Positions 40,426 to 62,831 of a stretch of DNA of 64,000 nucleotides are shown piece after piece. The notes beneath the pieces are model-generated. The model worked only from the letters and a program-made list of their open reading frames with translations. It had not been told where the DNA came from and searched no databases. Source of the stretch: Brienomyrus brachyistius (taxonomy: Eukaryota > Chordata > Actinopteri > Osteoglossiformes > Mormyridae); assembly GCF_023856365.1 (NCBI RefSeq), contig NC_064552.1, forward strand, positions 3,127,200 to 3,191,199. Reading direction: 5' to 3'. Numbering within the stretch: the stretch's first letter is position 1; each line of letters starts with the position of its first letter. A program made the position numbers and the translations under genes.

Positions 40426-43400
40426 GGACACCATCGATGTGGCAAAGATCTCTCTTTTCTCTGTCAGTTGGTCAAACATTCAGAAGGCGGGGGGGGGGTC
40501 CGGCCGTGTGCCTTCTGTCCCTCCCACCTTCCAGCGCCACCCTCATTGCTCCCTGCAGGGTGCTGCACTCTGTCCCACTCCATATTCTTTTCCATCTACC
40601 TCTTGTCAAACCAGAACCGAGTTATTCAGCGATTCGGAGCAGAGTCCCGACAGGACCGGCGGCCGGCCCTCTTTCTGACATCACGGAGCCAGAGGCGTCT
40701 GTTGTGCAGTCGTGTGAAACTGTAAATGTTTCCAATCAACACATGACAAGATTTACGGAATATACTTTGGGAAATATTTCCCCCGGTTCCGTCGACTGCA
40801 GATGAATGAGGTGTGAAGAGTTTCCATTCGGCAATCGATGCCGTGTTTGATTTCCCTTTTATTACTTCCACACGGCGTATGTAGTGGGGCTGCTGCTCCC
40901 TGTGCCCGGCCGCCTCCTGCACGCCGTGTCGGTCTGCTGGATTAAGCAGCCCTGAGATCACATCATGACCTCAGTCCCCAGCTCTGAAGCTTGGACTCCG
41001 GGGCTGGGAATGAGCCCCTGCAGCCACCTGACATTACCTTACACTGACCACACCCACTTTAACGTGACACATCACTTAGAGATATGATGGCGGGACCCTC
41101 CAGGTGCCTGAGCTGGCATCACCATCCTGTTGGTGCAGAGGCCATTAACATACCAGTCTCACCTGATTGGGTTAGCATCCACGGTCTGACCAGTCAGACG
41201 CTATGTGGCTGGTACTGACCTTTACTGCACTACCTGTGCAGATACTGACCTGGCCTTGTCCCTCGGGGGCTGCATATATATTTCAGTGAGGTGCTCCTTT
41301 GGTTCAAAGGAGTAGGCACTATGGAGATCATCGATGCAGCCTTGAAGGTCACTGGTTGAACTTTTTGAAAACTCCATGTATGAAGGGATAAAGTTCAGCA
41401 TTTATAAAAGCGCAACAGCCAAACAAACAGGCATAATAGTCACGCTTCAAGATTAACTTCACCTGAAGTATTTAAAAAGGAAGGTATAAATCCTCCATGC
41501 TGATGGGCCAGGCTTGTCACATGACTGACAGGTGCCCCTCTGATTGGGCAGAGCGGAATAGACCCAGTCATGTGACGTTGCTCCTGCAAGGCGATGAAAA
41601 GGAAAAAAAACTGGCGATAGAAGGCGGCTGAACACCTGAGCTGGAAGCTCCATCGTCTCAAAGGGACTTTTCTGTGGGAGGGTGAAGAAAGGGCGGGGTG
41701 GGCGGCTTTAGGTATTTGGGGGGTAGTGGCTGGTCTGGCTAGTGGGGAGGGGGGGGTCCTGTTTAATCAGCAGGCATTTAATTGGCTCCCGGACTCCTGG
41801 AGATTCCACATTTCAATGAACCAGAGTGAGACCCTCGAACGGCACCCTTTTCTAATTAAAATCGTTATAAATTCCCAGCGCTGCATCACACTGCATTAAC
41901 TGAGCCGCTCTAACGAAAAAGAAAGGCGTAAAAATCCCGCAATAAAAAAAAAAGCTGCCGATTTGAAGCCCATGGGCTGGGTGTGTGTGAGAGTACAATG
42001 ACGGTCTCCTTCCCGTGCCCCTCTCAAAGACAGAGGGGGGGTTAGCGGGGGGGTGGAACAATAGTGGGACGTTCAATTAACAGATGACTCAAGCCGCGGG
42101 ACTGGAGCCCCGCTGTCACCGTGGAGACAAGCAGGCTGACGGAGGGGGTGGCTGCTGCCCGCACCCAGCCGGGGTGGGGGGATTATTCGGGCCCTTTATC
42201 TGGGATCCTCTGGTGGGGGCAGCAGTTGGGATGGGGGGGGGTCGCATTTCTGTAGATGACCTGTGAGCCCCTCCCCGGTCAGTATGGGCAGACAGAGGAG
42301 CTCACGGGGCGGGGGGGTCTCGCACCTCTCAGAGCCGGCAGCCCCCAGTCGGAGGGGTCACCGTCACTGGGACCAGGCCAGGGTCCGGCTGTGTGTGAGC
42401 CAAGCAAAGTGGACAGCTGAATTAATACAAAAAGATAGCCCCCCCCCCCCCCCCGCCCACAAAAGGCTGGAGGTGTGGAGATACAGGCATCTGAACATCA
42501 TAACAGCGGTTCTGGCCTGTGCCTCCCATGATGCTATGCTCTGTGATGGCTGGCGGGGGGGTGTGGTGAACGCCAGTGAGCAACTGGACCGTGACAGCGG
42601 TCCAAGCCTGTTTATCTAATTCCCCTCCCCCGCCTTTGCACTGGATTTCACCGTCCCCTCTGGAAAGGGGCAGAAAATGCAGATGGATGGCTGAGGACGG
42701 GCGCAGCGCTCCGGGGCTCCACCGGGGGCAGCGTGAGCAGAGTGGCCCAAGCCAAATCACAGAACAGGGTGACTGCAATAAGGGGGTAAAAAATACTTCT
42801 GGTGAATGGCAGGAATTGGTGGGGGTGCGGAGGCTCCTGAGTAATCAGTGGGATTTAGTGAAAGAAATAAAGGATGTGTGTAGTGGGGGGGTGCAGAGGG
42901 TAGGGGGTCTCAGTAGGCATGGTTCCCTGTTGGGATTTGCCCATGCATCATTTTCACATCTCTGGCTGGCTTTGCCAATAACAGAGAGAGTGGGACTGAT
43001 GACACACAGGATTAATGAGATTGGGGGCAAGGGAGTGTGTTGGGGGGGCAGTGGCGGGGGGAAGATGGTCGAACCAGATGTCGAGCGAGAGGGAGTCGGT
43101 AGAAGGTCACGACGATATCACGCTCCTTCACCCACCCCCCCCCTCCTCCGGACTAACACCAGGTACCCAGTGACTGGGGGGGGCGGGAGGACTCTGAAGG
43201 AGACTCTGTGTTTTTGTCTTGTTTTATTCATTCTCATTCCAGGTAAGAGTCACACTGAGTCCAGGCGACCCGAGGATCAGCGACCATGAGCACAGAACCA
43301 AAGCACCAAAAGCGCCAGGTTGTCAGAACGCAGCCCGGGTGCAAGTGCTGCTGCGAGAAGCTTCTGGAAAAACTGCCAAGAGCTGTGCCCCAAAACCCAC

Positions 43401-44710
43401 TGGGATGCCGTCTCTCACTCCTGACTTCTCTTTTCCTCCCGTGGCGATGCCTTCTTGACCCTGATCATTAGTGACATCTGCTGTCCAGAGAAATTCAAGT
43501 GCTGCACACTTTGGACAAACCTCGTCCTACTCCCATACAGAGACTACGTATCCCAGTATTCCGATGTTATTTTCCCAGAATTCCATCCATGGGGCCCCAA
43601 TTTCTCTGATGGGATGCCTGTAAGTGAGTGATCACATATTTATCTATCATACTTTGGAGTGGATTTTAACACTCAAAATCATTTTGTTAATTGCATGTTA
43701 ATATCATTTCCTAATTTCCGTAACTTAAATGTTCTCGGTTTCTTTCATGCCAGTCAGAATGCTCATACACACACACAGACATTCTCCATAAAGTGCTATA
43801 AAAGCAGCACAGAGCCTAGCGCTCTCAGGCTCGCCCCCCTCCCCTGACTAAGGCACTTTTCTCGGTCTGATGTCATGCGACCCTGGGTCACAGCCGTACT
43901 GTGAGTGGATTTGCCAGGTCAACGGCCGGTCAGGTGAAGGAGGGGTTAATAGCCAAGCTGTAAATAAAGCACCCCTCATATGAAAACAAAGGAACATGGA
44001 ACAAATTATTTCTGCCTGTAAGTTTAGCGATGAGAGCTTAATCAAAGCAGTGGTTTGCCAACGTGTCCACACTCCCCCTATTGGCCAATTATGGAATTGC
44101 AAGCAGAGACAAAAAAAAACGCATGTCCCGGGGGAATCAGGCCTATCAGGATGAGTAATAGAGGTGCGGTACAGCAGAGCCCAACATGCACCCTGAATGC
44201 CTCGCTCCTAATTTGTTAATAATCGCGTCTCTGGCGGGCAGACGCCGCTCGCCTGCCTGAATGACAGCACTGACGGCTCTGGAGCGAGAGGGAAGCCGAT
44301 AAAATGAGTTAATAAAAAGGAGAGCATGCATTTGTGAGAGTCTCTGTGAGCAGCACGGTGCCAGGCCGTGGGGGGGGGGGGGGGTTCCAGGCTCCCCGCA
44401 GCCAGACCCGCCGCTCTCGGAAAGGGTCGTCCACGGACCTGGAACCGAAATGGTGAGGTGTGAGACGCCCTTTGCTGGGATGGGGCATTAGGGTTAGGGG
44501 TCGCCTGAGATGCCTTGGGGGATGTGGGGGGCTGCACAAGGTCTCCCTGGTGCTCTGGGGCAGCCACCAGGTCATTTCATCACAGGAAGGTGATCTGTAC
44601 ATTCATTCAGAATCGGCTAAATTGGTCAAGTATGTTTATGTATAAAAGGAATTTGTCTCTGGTTGGTTGTTGCTCTCAATGTACTTAACAGGACAAATAT
44701 ACAGTAAAAA
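40426..44710. other. GC-rich gene-free interval with possible conserved patches
   Basis: Non-repetitive blocks at 40600-40960, 41770-41960 and 44140-44340 look unlike the surrounding low-complexity DNA and contain homeodomain (TAATT) and NF-Y-like cores; they are candidates for conserved enhancers. The remainder has many G/C runs (C at 42439-42454, G near 44370-44384). No exon recognised. Confidence 0.35.
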
Positions 44711-44766
44711 TTCTTTCTTTCTTTCTCTCTCTCTCTCTCTTTCTTTTTCTTTCTTTCTTTCTTTCA
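44711..44766. repeat. (CTTT)n/(CT)n microsatellite
   Basis: Alternating CTTT and CT units. Confidence 0.9.
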
Positions 44767-44929
44767 ACCATGTATCCAAGCAGATATCCATGATATCTAA
44801 AAGCAAAGACACTCCCTGCAGACAGCTCTACTCCACTTTATCAAACCCTGCGTGTCACTGCGCGTCACTGCATGTCGAAACTGCACATACTGCCAGGCTG
44901 CCCAGGTATGTTCAAACACCCCCAGGCAC

Positions 44930-45365
44930 ACCCACCCACACGCACACACACAATGCACATGCAGACACACGCACACACATGCAGACACACTCACACACAT
45001 GCAGACATACTCACACACATGCAGACACACACACACATGCAGACACACTCACACACATGCAGACACACGCACACACATGCAGACACACTCACACACATGC
45101 AGACACACACACACACACATGCAGACACACTCACACACATGCAGACACACACACACATGCAGACACACTCACACACGTGCAGACACACACACACACATGC
45201 AGACACACGCACACACATGCAGACACACTCACACACATGCAGACACACTCACACACATGCAGACACACACACACACACATGCAGACACACTCACACACAT
45301 GCAGACACACTCACACACATGCAGACACACGCACACACATGCAGACACACGCACACACACGCAGA
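44930..45365. repeat. CA-derived minisatellite, about 22-bp unit
   Basis: About twenty units of the form ACACACATGCAGACACACTC, with unit length varying by a few CA steps. It is a CA microsatellite that has become a higher-order repeat. The His/Thr-rich and Cys/Val-rich frames across it are not genes. Confidence 0.93.
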
Positions 45366-46699
45366 GTTGCACGAGAAGCCGCGAGCAGACATCTGTTCGG
45401 CATGTGAGCAGCGAAACGTCGTCCGGTAATAAATAACACGAAGGATGGAGGCGAGCTTCCCGGCACCTGGCACCGCAATGCAGCGGGGGGGGGGGGGGGT
45501 GCGGTGTAAATGAGGGGGAGCTGACTGACTTAAATTGAAATGGGAGGTGATGTTTATTGGGGTGCTTATTTGTTGAAAAGAAGTGAGCCCATCGGGGCTG
45601 ATGGGGTGTGTGTGGGGGGTGTTTTCTGTGACGAGGGCCGCAGAGGAGCGATTATCCTTTCTAGGGGGCTGGGCTTTATGGGGGAGGCAGACACAAAGCT
45701 GGGCTATTCCATGGGGGTGCTGCCATCCGATGGAGGGTTTGCGTACAGCAGGGTAGCCAAAACAAAGGGGGTGCTAGGATTGGGAGGCAGTATGGACCAT
45801 CTGAGAAGAAGCAGAAACAGGGAGAGAACACACAAACTCCTCCGAGTCAGAGGGGGTGGCTTGAACCCAAAACGCCCCGGGTGTGGATCCCCCATGCCCG
45901 CCAGGGACTCTCCTCAGGTGTTTTTAAAGGTGAGGGTTTCGTTCGCACTGCAGTGGAACCTGCACTGTCCCGTCAGAACCGACCTCAAGCAGCTCGGATC
46001 CTGATCACCTGCTCCGGACCCGCCTGTCTTCCTTCGGGTGATACCAGATGCACTGGCCTTGCGAGATTTGACCTGTTTCCCTCACAGGGTTGGGGGTTTA
46101 GTGCTTTACTGACCCGTCGGGAGGGTGAGTTTAAATCCTTTGGATCAAAGGCCCGTGGAGGAATAGACTGGAGCTCTGGGGGCTGCCCCACCCCACACCC
46201 CCCACCCCACACCCCTGCCCCCAGCCCCCAGCCCTGGATTCTCCTTATGTTTTCAGTCGCTGGTCCCATGCAGAAAGACTCAGTCATTCCAGTCAGAGTT
46301 AAACTTTCTGACAGAGTGCATGTTAAACTGAATCCTACTAGAAGACACAGAGGGGAGTCCCTCTTGAAGGAGGAGGATGAGGAGGCCGGAGGGGGAGTCC
46401 CACATATGTTCCTCATAAGGTCCTCCTGGCCGCGTGTGCAGCCAGCCCATCCCAGGTGCTCCTCATTACTGCAGGCATTGGGGGGGGGGGGCAATGGGGG
46501 GCAGTCCAACAGACACCAGACACTACAGTCCAAACCTGCTCTCCCCCAGGCAACTCCACCTGTGAGAGCACCCACCCCCCCCCTCCCAGAACCAGTGGCT
46601 ATGCATGGGGGGGGGGGGGGGGGCAGATGACGAGCCAGGCCAAATGGGATTCAATAGTTGAATCCCTTTTAGCCTGGCTCTCTAGTTATTGGCAAAGCC
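45366..46699. other. Non-coding GC-rich interval
   Basis: Includes G runs (near 45486-45499, 46481-46491, and 17 G at 46607-46623) and CCCCACACCC steps at 46190-46225. No exon recognised. Confidence 0.4.
45790..45905 (-). repeat. Degenerate SINE-like fish repeat, reverse orientation
   Basis: CAGGGAGAGAACACACAAAC followed by CTCCTCCGAGTCAG and GGCTTGAACCCAAAAC is the reverse-strand form of the fish repeat with B-box-like GGTTCAAG and GTTTGTGTGTTCTCCCTG. Confidence 0.6.
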
Positions 46700-47455
46700 A
46701 GCCGGAACCGGCTATAATGTGTCTGGGCATTGGGGATCGGTCGGGATGTGGCTGGGCGTAGGGGACTGGCAGGGATGTGACTGGGCCTCGGGGACTGGCA
46801 GGGATGTGACTGGGCTACGAGGACTGGCTGGGATGTGGTTGGGCTACGGGGACTGGCCAGGATGTGGCTGGGCCTTGGGGATTGGCCTGTGGGGACTGCC
46901 TAGGATGTGGCTGGGGATGTGAGGACTGGCCGGGATGTGGCTGGACCTCGGGAGCTGGCAGAGATGTGACTGGACCTTGGGGAACGGCCTACGGGGACTG
47001 GCCGGGATGTGGCTGGGCCTTGGGGACTGGCTGGGATGTGACAGGGCCTTGGGGACTGGCCGGGATGTGACTGGGCCTTTGGGACCAGCCTGCGGGGACT
47101 GGCTGGGATGTGATTGGGCCTCAGGGACTGGCCGGGATGTGGCTGGGCCTTGGGGACCGGCTGGGGTGTGACTGGGCCTTGGGAAGCGGCCTGCGGGGAC
47201 TGGCTGGGATGTGATTGGGCCTCAGGGACTGGCCGGGATGTGGCTGGGCCTTGGGGACCGGCTGGGATGTGACTGGGCCTTGGGGACCGGCTGGGATGTG
47301 ACTGAGCCTTGGGAAGTGGCCTGCAGGGACTGGCCGGGATGTGATTGGGCCTCGGGGACTGGCCGGGATGTGGCTGGGTCTTGGGGACCGGCTGGGGTGT
47401 GACTGGGCCTTGGGAAGCGGCCTGCGGGGACTGGCCGGGATGTAGCTGGGCCTTC
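46700..47455. repeat. G-rich minisatellite, about 30-bp unit
   Basis: About two dozen diverged units of the form GGGACTGGCCGGGATGTGGC plus TGGGCCTTGG. Some units are extended with GCCTGCGGGGACTGGC, giving a higher-order pattern. The plus strand has regularly spaced GGG/GGGG runs, so G-quadruplex formation is possible. Gly/Trp-rich and Pro/Ser-rich frames through it are artefacts. Confidence 0.93.
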
Positions 47456-50400
47456 CGTTCCTTCACCTCCTCCATATATCTCCTTCTCTAACACCACTGC
47501 CACTTGCATCCCATTTACTTTCCCCTCTCTCTCCCTCCCTCTCTCTCCCTCTTTCCCCCCTTTGTCCCTTGGCTCCTCCTTCCCCTCCCCAACATCTCAG
47601 TAGCTGATTAGTTCCAGGAGGACGAGCATGTGCTTCTTATTTGAACAGGACTTAAACGGGCAGAATGAAATCCAAATGTACAACCTGTGGCCGATTCCTG
47701 GAACACAGAGAAGCTGTGAGAGGGAGAGAGAGAGAGAGAGAGAGTGAGAGGGAGAGAGAACACTTCAGATTTACTGTTTGGAAATGAAATAATTGCCTTG
47801 GCAGCAAATTGCTTGAACGAGGGACATGTGGGGGGGTGGGGGGGTGGAGGGAGTTTCTGTCTCTTCCTGCCATGGATTGTCAGAGGTGGGAGACGCGGGA
47901 GAGATGGAGGCCAGACTTTAGGGTCGAACTGACAGCTATCCAGCAACCTTGCCTAGTCGGTGATGGCCAACCGGTTTTGGCCTTAGGGCAGGAAGCTTCG
48001 GATTGGTCGACGGAAAGAGGAGCGTCTGTTAGCAGGTGCATGAAGCAAACTGGGCGACCAGTAACCATAGTGATGGAATGCATGCATGTCACATGACAAG
48101 CCAGGCCCCACAGCTGGCGGGTCTGTGGTCCCACCCCCACCCAGTTCTCAAACAGGTGGGCTCCTCAAGCCCCAAAGACGCACAGGAACCACTGGGGTGC
48201 CCCATACCTTGTTAAATGCCTCAAGTTCAGAAATTATCAATTGTTTTAGCTCACAAGGGGGCAGTAGTTGCCTCTGTTTTGATTGGCTGGTGCGATCCCT
48301 AAGGTCAGTGCCTAATTTCATAATGACTAATTATCTGGTAATGGGCCTTGGATGGGGGGGCAGACTAGAGCTGGGATCTCAGAGGGAGGGGCTCCCTATG
48401 CCGCAGAGCGCTTATGGTAGAGCCCCCCCTCCCCCCGCGGTCCCGCCCCTATCCCAGCCGGGGCATTAAAGCAGCCCCATCTACCAGAACCCGCCGGTTA
48501 AATATTTACAAATGCACTCTTTTCTTTTTGCGTCCTCTGTTTGGATTCTGGGGACCGACTGCACTGACATAACTCCACTGACAGAGTCTCTCCACTTCAA
48601 AAAAAGTATGGGGGGGGGCAATTACAAAGGATTTTCTTTTCATTCTGTCTTCCTCGGCCCAGAAGCACCCCTCCCAGAAGTCCATGTCCAAAAGCTTCTG
48701 CCAAACACAAACACTCACAGCGCTGATGTTCTCAGAGTCAGCTGGGAGGGGTCAGTGCAGCGCCGTGTGTCATCTCCGATACAAAAACGAGCGACGTGAA
48801 AAAGAGGAGGAGGGGATGAATGAGAGCGAAAAAGAAGGAGAAGAAGGAGAAGAAAAGCGGGCTTCTGACAGCCCATCCAGACCCGAGTGGGGGGCTACAA
48901 AATGCCCCCCCCCTCCACCAGACTTGGGAGCAGAACAAAGGAGCGGTTGTGACTGGAGTCCGCATGCGTCCCCCAGGCACCGTGGGGGGAGCACACACAT
49001 CGCAGTCAGTGATCACAAGTGGGCGCAAACGAGCAGGTTGGAGCCCCCCCCCCACCCAAGGCAGCCCCCCCGGCCCTCCTGAGCCCCCACCTGACCCTTT
49101 ACTCATACTGCATGTTCATGTCGCCACCGTGAGCAGCTGTTAATTGCTAACAGGAAGATGCAGAGCACACACTTCCTATTTACACCCTTTCAGCGCAATT
49201 AATGAGTCTTAACCTCCACTAAAAACACCGGCGCAACGGAACGGCTGCAAGCAAACGAGAAACAAAAATATCCGGCACTTCTGTCTAATATCTGGCAGAT
49301 GTAGGGGGCTTGTTTCATGGGCTCTCTCTCCACCCCCCCCGCAACATCTGTTTGCGGGACTTCAGTAAACCCCCCGCACTGCACACATGTGATTGGTGAT
49401 GCGACCCCCCGCCCATTACTGGATCCTCGCCACTAGGGCAGCTTGCCCTGCAGCATGAGCGACGCGAATGCGACGGAGAGCAGAGGTGCATCTCGCTGCG
49501 AGCCGGCCGGCCGAATCTGCTGTCCCCAGACGGGACGCTTCCTGTTTATCGCAGGCCAACGCTTCTCTGGTCATGTGACTGTACCTGGATGTACGGATGC
49601 CCCCAGCCACTGGGGAGTGCAGGGGCTTGAAGGTGTGGCATCTGGATTCGGGGGTGGGGGGGGACGATTCCGAAAACATGGAGTGACCAGAGAGGAAGGG
49701 GTGGGGTTGGGGGGGGGGGGGGGTGGGTCACACAGGATTGGGAACTGGCAGAATGTTTATGATACTTTTGGGAGGAGGGGGACATGAAAAAAGATAGAGG
49801 ACAGGAGGAAGGGTGCGGGGGTCGTGGAGGTGGGGCTGGGCGGCCTGTAATTAGGTCAGCAGGAATGCCTGTCATTCCCAGCCAGCGGGTGTAGGCGCTC
49901 ACATGCTCAGGGAGCAAACCACCTTCAGCCTCGCTCTTCTCTTCCCGGTCACGTTGAAGTTTTAACACAGGAAATTCCAGCCATGAATTATATTTTCAAT
50001 ATCCACTCGCTCTGATAAACTCCGCCCTCCGGGCGTGGGCCGTGGTGCTCATTAAAGGATAGGCAGACTGACAGGTCCATAGAGGTGGGCATCCTATCCA
50101 GCTGTGTACTAACTTGAACCTGTAGCTCCACCCATATCACAGGTGACCATCCGATGAGACAGAGGGGATTGCTTGGGTTGTCCAATCAAGATTTGGCATG
50201 GTGAGGGAAGTATAAAGCATAAAATGAACTAAAGAAACGCCATTGGAGGGGGGAGATCGGATATAGGTACTGGGCATGGCGGAGAGACCAGGCTGCTGTG
50301 GCAGTGCGAGGCCACTGGGACGAAGAGCGGGATTCTGGGAATTCCTCACGTCCATCTGCTGCCCTCCATCGCTCACTGCAGGACTCTGTAAGAGGATGGG

Positions 50401-50757
50401 TGGAGACAAGGGGGTGTGTGGGGGGTCAATCAAGGGCTAGTGGCTCCATGCAAAGCAGATGCAGATGGGCATAGAAAAGGGGGGAGATATCAGCAGTAAG
50501 GGCGACCATTTGAGTATCAGGGGGGTGACGTCATGCGCCTCACTGACTGAGGTGCATTGTGGGTGACGGCCAGCAGCTTTGCAATGTGGAGAGAATCGGG
50601 GCAGCATGTTGCTGGCCTGGGGAGGGTATGCCAAGCCAAACAGCCTGTGCCCTCACCTGTGCCTGTGCTACCCCCCCCCCCCTCCCCTCGGCTATCCTTA
50701 CCTGCTTTTGTCCAAGTCCACCTCCCCTCATCAGAACAGTTCTTCAGCCTTCAGTTC

Positions 50758-50794
<37 letters not shown>

Positions 50795-53439
50795 AGTCCC
50801 TCTTTCTGTCTCTCTCTGTCTTCATGCCGCTCTTTTTGTTTCTCTCCGTTTTAGTCTTTCTATATACATCTGTCTCGATCCCCCTTTTTCAGACCGCCTC
50901 TCTCTGTCTCTCTCTCTTTGTCTCCCCCTCCTGGCCGTCCGGCAGGTAACAGCCAGCATCCCTGATGACCCCCTGCCGATGCATGGGAGGTGAGGAGGTG
51001 AAGCTGTGTCAATCAGCTGCTTTATGAGAGCAGACATTTAAAAAAATGATTTATTGCCAGTTGTCAAAGGCGTCTCACGGCAATTTGAGTGGGGTCTGTT
51101 CGGGGCGACTCAGGATCTGGGTCAGGCAGTCAAAACTCCTCTTCCAGAGGTTTCCGTACCAGCTAGAGCTTTAGGGAAAATGGGCAGCGCCACCCGTTCA
51201 TGAGATCACATGACCGTGCTGTGGTTAGGCATTTCGCCGCGGTACCATGCCAGGCTGTGGAAAAAGTGGCGGTCACAATAAACGGACGTCATGATCTGGT
51301 TTGTTCCGAGCACCTGTCCGCCTGTGCGATACCCCCTGCGCAGTTCAAAGTGCTCGAAGGCGTTCTGTGGTTAGAAAAGTGAGGAGGGGAATCGGGCCAG
51401 TCCGGAATCACAATCCACCTCGACCTTTAGTGGGATTAGGGTCCGTTTTCCCCCTCGATGCCGGTGGTCATGTGACCACGTCTCAGCGCTATGAGGACGT
51501 CAGGCAGCAATTCAGCATCAGAGTCACCAGGCCACAAGGAAACGTGTGTCCATTTCCCCGGAAATCACCTCTCCCAAACCCCGCTGCTCCGCTGATGGGG
51601 CCTGGCCTGACGGCGGTCTCTTCCGCCCACATTTTTTGCGACACTCCCTCCAAGATGTCCCATGCATTGTTCCCTGAGCTTCCTGGGACAGACTCCAGGC
51701 CACAGCCTGGTATCAGATAAGCCGTTATGGAAGATGGATGGATGAGAATTCGCGAAGACGCACATTCAGTGTGACCAAGAACCCAGTTGTTAGCTAACGA
51801 GGTTGAAAAGAATCATTTCATTAACAGATCCTGTTATTCTGCATGGGTCCGCAACACCTTCCCGCTTGTGGTTCTGGGCGCCTGCTCACGTGACTTGTGA
51901 ACAGACCTCCCTTGTGATCCAACGGGTGGCTGCAAATCTGTGCGCCCCCCATCCCCACTTCTTTCGCAATAAATGCGCCCGACCTTCCTGCTTTGGGGGA
52001 CCTTGTTGCATGCATGCATGTGATTGAAGGTAATTAACGTGATTGGGGTTGGGTGCCTTAAAGCGCTGCATTGATAGTGGAGCAGGAAGTGTGGACAGGC
52101 AGAGGTGCTGTGGAGGTTCAGGGACAAAGGTGGCCAATGTCTGGCTGCACCCGCCCAGCTCTCAATGGGAGACTCTGTTCTAGGGGCTGGATAATGTGTA
52201 ATTAAATGTGATTATGGAAGCTGTGCTCTCTTTTTGACTCACACGCATAAATATACTCCCCTGCCCCCCCCCCCCAAAAAAAGGTACCCCCTCTGCCTTA
52301 GGCTGAGGGTCTGACCTCACAAAAGGTTGCTTTCAGGTCCTGTGTGAGCCCCATCCTTCCCAGTTTACACGGTGGGTTTCCCCCACCCCAACTAACCCCT
52401 GTGCTGACCTGAGGTCACCATGAGGTCAGGGGTCACCCACAGCTTTGACTCCACCCCTCCTACCTCTACCCCAGTTGGAATGTCTCCTCCTCAAGTTCCT
52501 TCTTTTTTCCCCTAAAATCTGCTCCAATATCTAACCTCTCTGCCCTCTCCAGGTTCCACCGCTGACCAGATCCTGCCCCCGGCATCAGGCCCATCATCGG
52601 GGATTAAGTGCGATGAGAGGGGGGCCCCTGCCAGTCGGGGGAGCTGTCAGATTGGTTTTCGGGGCGTGGTAGAGCACGAAGCCCAGGAGTTTCCTGTCGG
52701 GTCTCCCCTGCTCACCCAACTCCCTCCCTGGGGATGGCACCGAGGTCATGACCCCCCACCCCCAGCCAGCCTGGTCCTAGCACCCGGCCCCTCTCTGCAT
52801 TCCCTTGCCCTCTCCCACCGATCCAGTGTTACTTCACATGTATGAAACACGTGTGGTGCGCTCCATCACTGCGAGACCCACACCGCTTCCTAAAACTTAA
52901 AACTGCCGCTAAGCCCACCGGATCGTACGCAGGACCGCTAAGATTTAATCGCGCCGCTCCGGTTCCTGGGACCGCGGGGTCCCAGACTAATTAAAAATGG
53001 AATAATTGCCCTTGTCTCTGCCGTAAACTTGATAGCACCATTTAATCAGGGAGTTGTGATTCTTTTTTTATAGACTTGACTTCACAGTCAGCCACAGATG
53101 CTCTATAAGCTGTATGCTTCAATGCGTGTGACGATGTCTGCCTGGAACGCAGCCTGCATGTGAGCACATGGCTGCGGGATCCACACACGCGCTCGCAAAC
53201 GGCACGCGCCCCCTCCGTCGGCACACCAGCATCCATCTCGGCAGACGGAGGTGATTTAAGGACGTCTTTGTCTAAATGCACGCTACTCTTTTCGCGTGAT
53301 TTTTATCCCACTGGATAAAAATTACAGTCCATTTCATTTTCTTTGATGTATTAAAAAAACCAATTCCTTTTATACTGGACAGGGTGGAACACATTTATCA
53401 AGCTTTTGTACCTATGGGGTAATACAGTGACTGGGTGTG
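47456..53439. other. GC-rich gene-free interval upstream of slc38a10
   Basis: Contains pyrimidine-rich (47515-47580) and (GA)n (47723-47745) tracts, a (CT)n tract at 50761-50788 within CT-rich DNA to 50930, and many G/C runs. No exon, RNA gene or intact mobile element recognised. Confidence 0.4.
51640..51745 (+). repeat. 3' tail of fish SINE/LINE-type repeat
   Basis: CTTCCTGGGACAGACTCCAG, GATAAGCCGTTATGGAAGAT and GGATGGATGAG give the tail order of the common fish repeat. Confidence 0.65.
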
Positions 53440-53570
53440 TGGGAATGTAGTCAGAGATGTGGATTTAATTCTCGTCAAGCTCTATGAGTGTGCGGTTCGC
53501 ATGTACTCCATGGGTTACTGTGGGTTTTCTCTGGTGTCCTGTTTAAGGGAGTGGTCAGTCTACATTTTTC
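53440..53570 (+). repeat. Degenerate SINE-like fish repeat
   Basis: GTGTGCGGTTCGCATGTACTC, GGGTTACTGTGGGTTTTCTC and TGGTGTCCTG follow the order of the fish repeat seen at 26985. Strongly diverged. Confidence 0.4.
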
Positions 53571-53879
53571 CTCATGTATAATTTTGTGTGTGTGCGTGTG
53601 TTTCCGTGTACGCCCTGAGAAGAACTGACCTGTACACACTGGGACTGGATCGGCAGCGTGAGAAAGAGATGGGTTTCACTGTTGTATTTCTGTTTACAAA
53701 TTAAAAGTGATTCATAAAAATCGTTAATCAATCGACTTCTATGGTTTTTACTTTAATTGCACATACAGAACTTTTACTGCGCGGGATGAGACAAATACAA
53801 AGTAAACGTTGTAACAAAAAAAAAAGTCGATTAACCAACGCAATAAACACTGAAATAAAAAACTTCTGTCGTGCGTTAA

Positions 53880-62831
<8,952 letters not shown>

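Noticed and set aside
40197..40805. 202-codon Ser/Leu/Pro-rich frame
   Set aside because: Runs through a pyrimidine tract; low complexity.
44852..45436. Long His/Thr-rich frames (up to about 246 codons) in several phases
   Set aside because: Produced by the CA-derived minisatellite; all phases are open, so it is not coding.
46689..47509. Gly/Trp-rich plus-strand and Pro/Ser-rich minus-strand frames
   Set aside because: Translation of the 30-bp minisatellite; no unique sequence or start.
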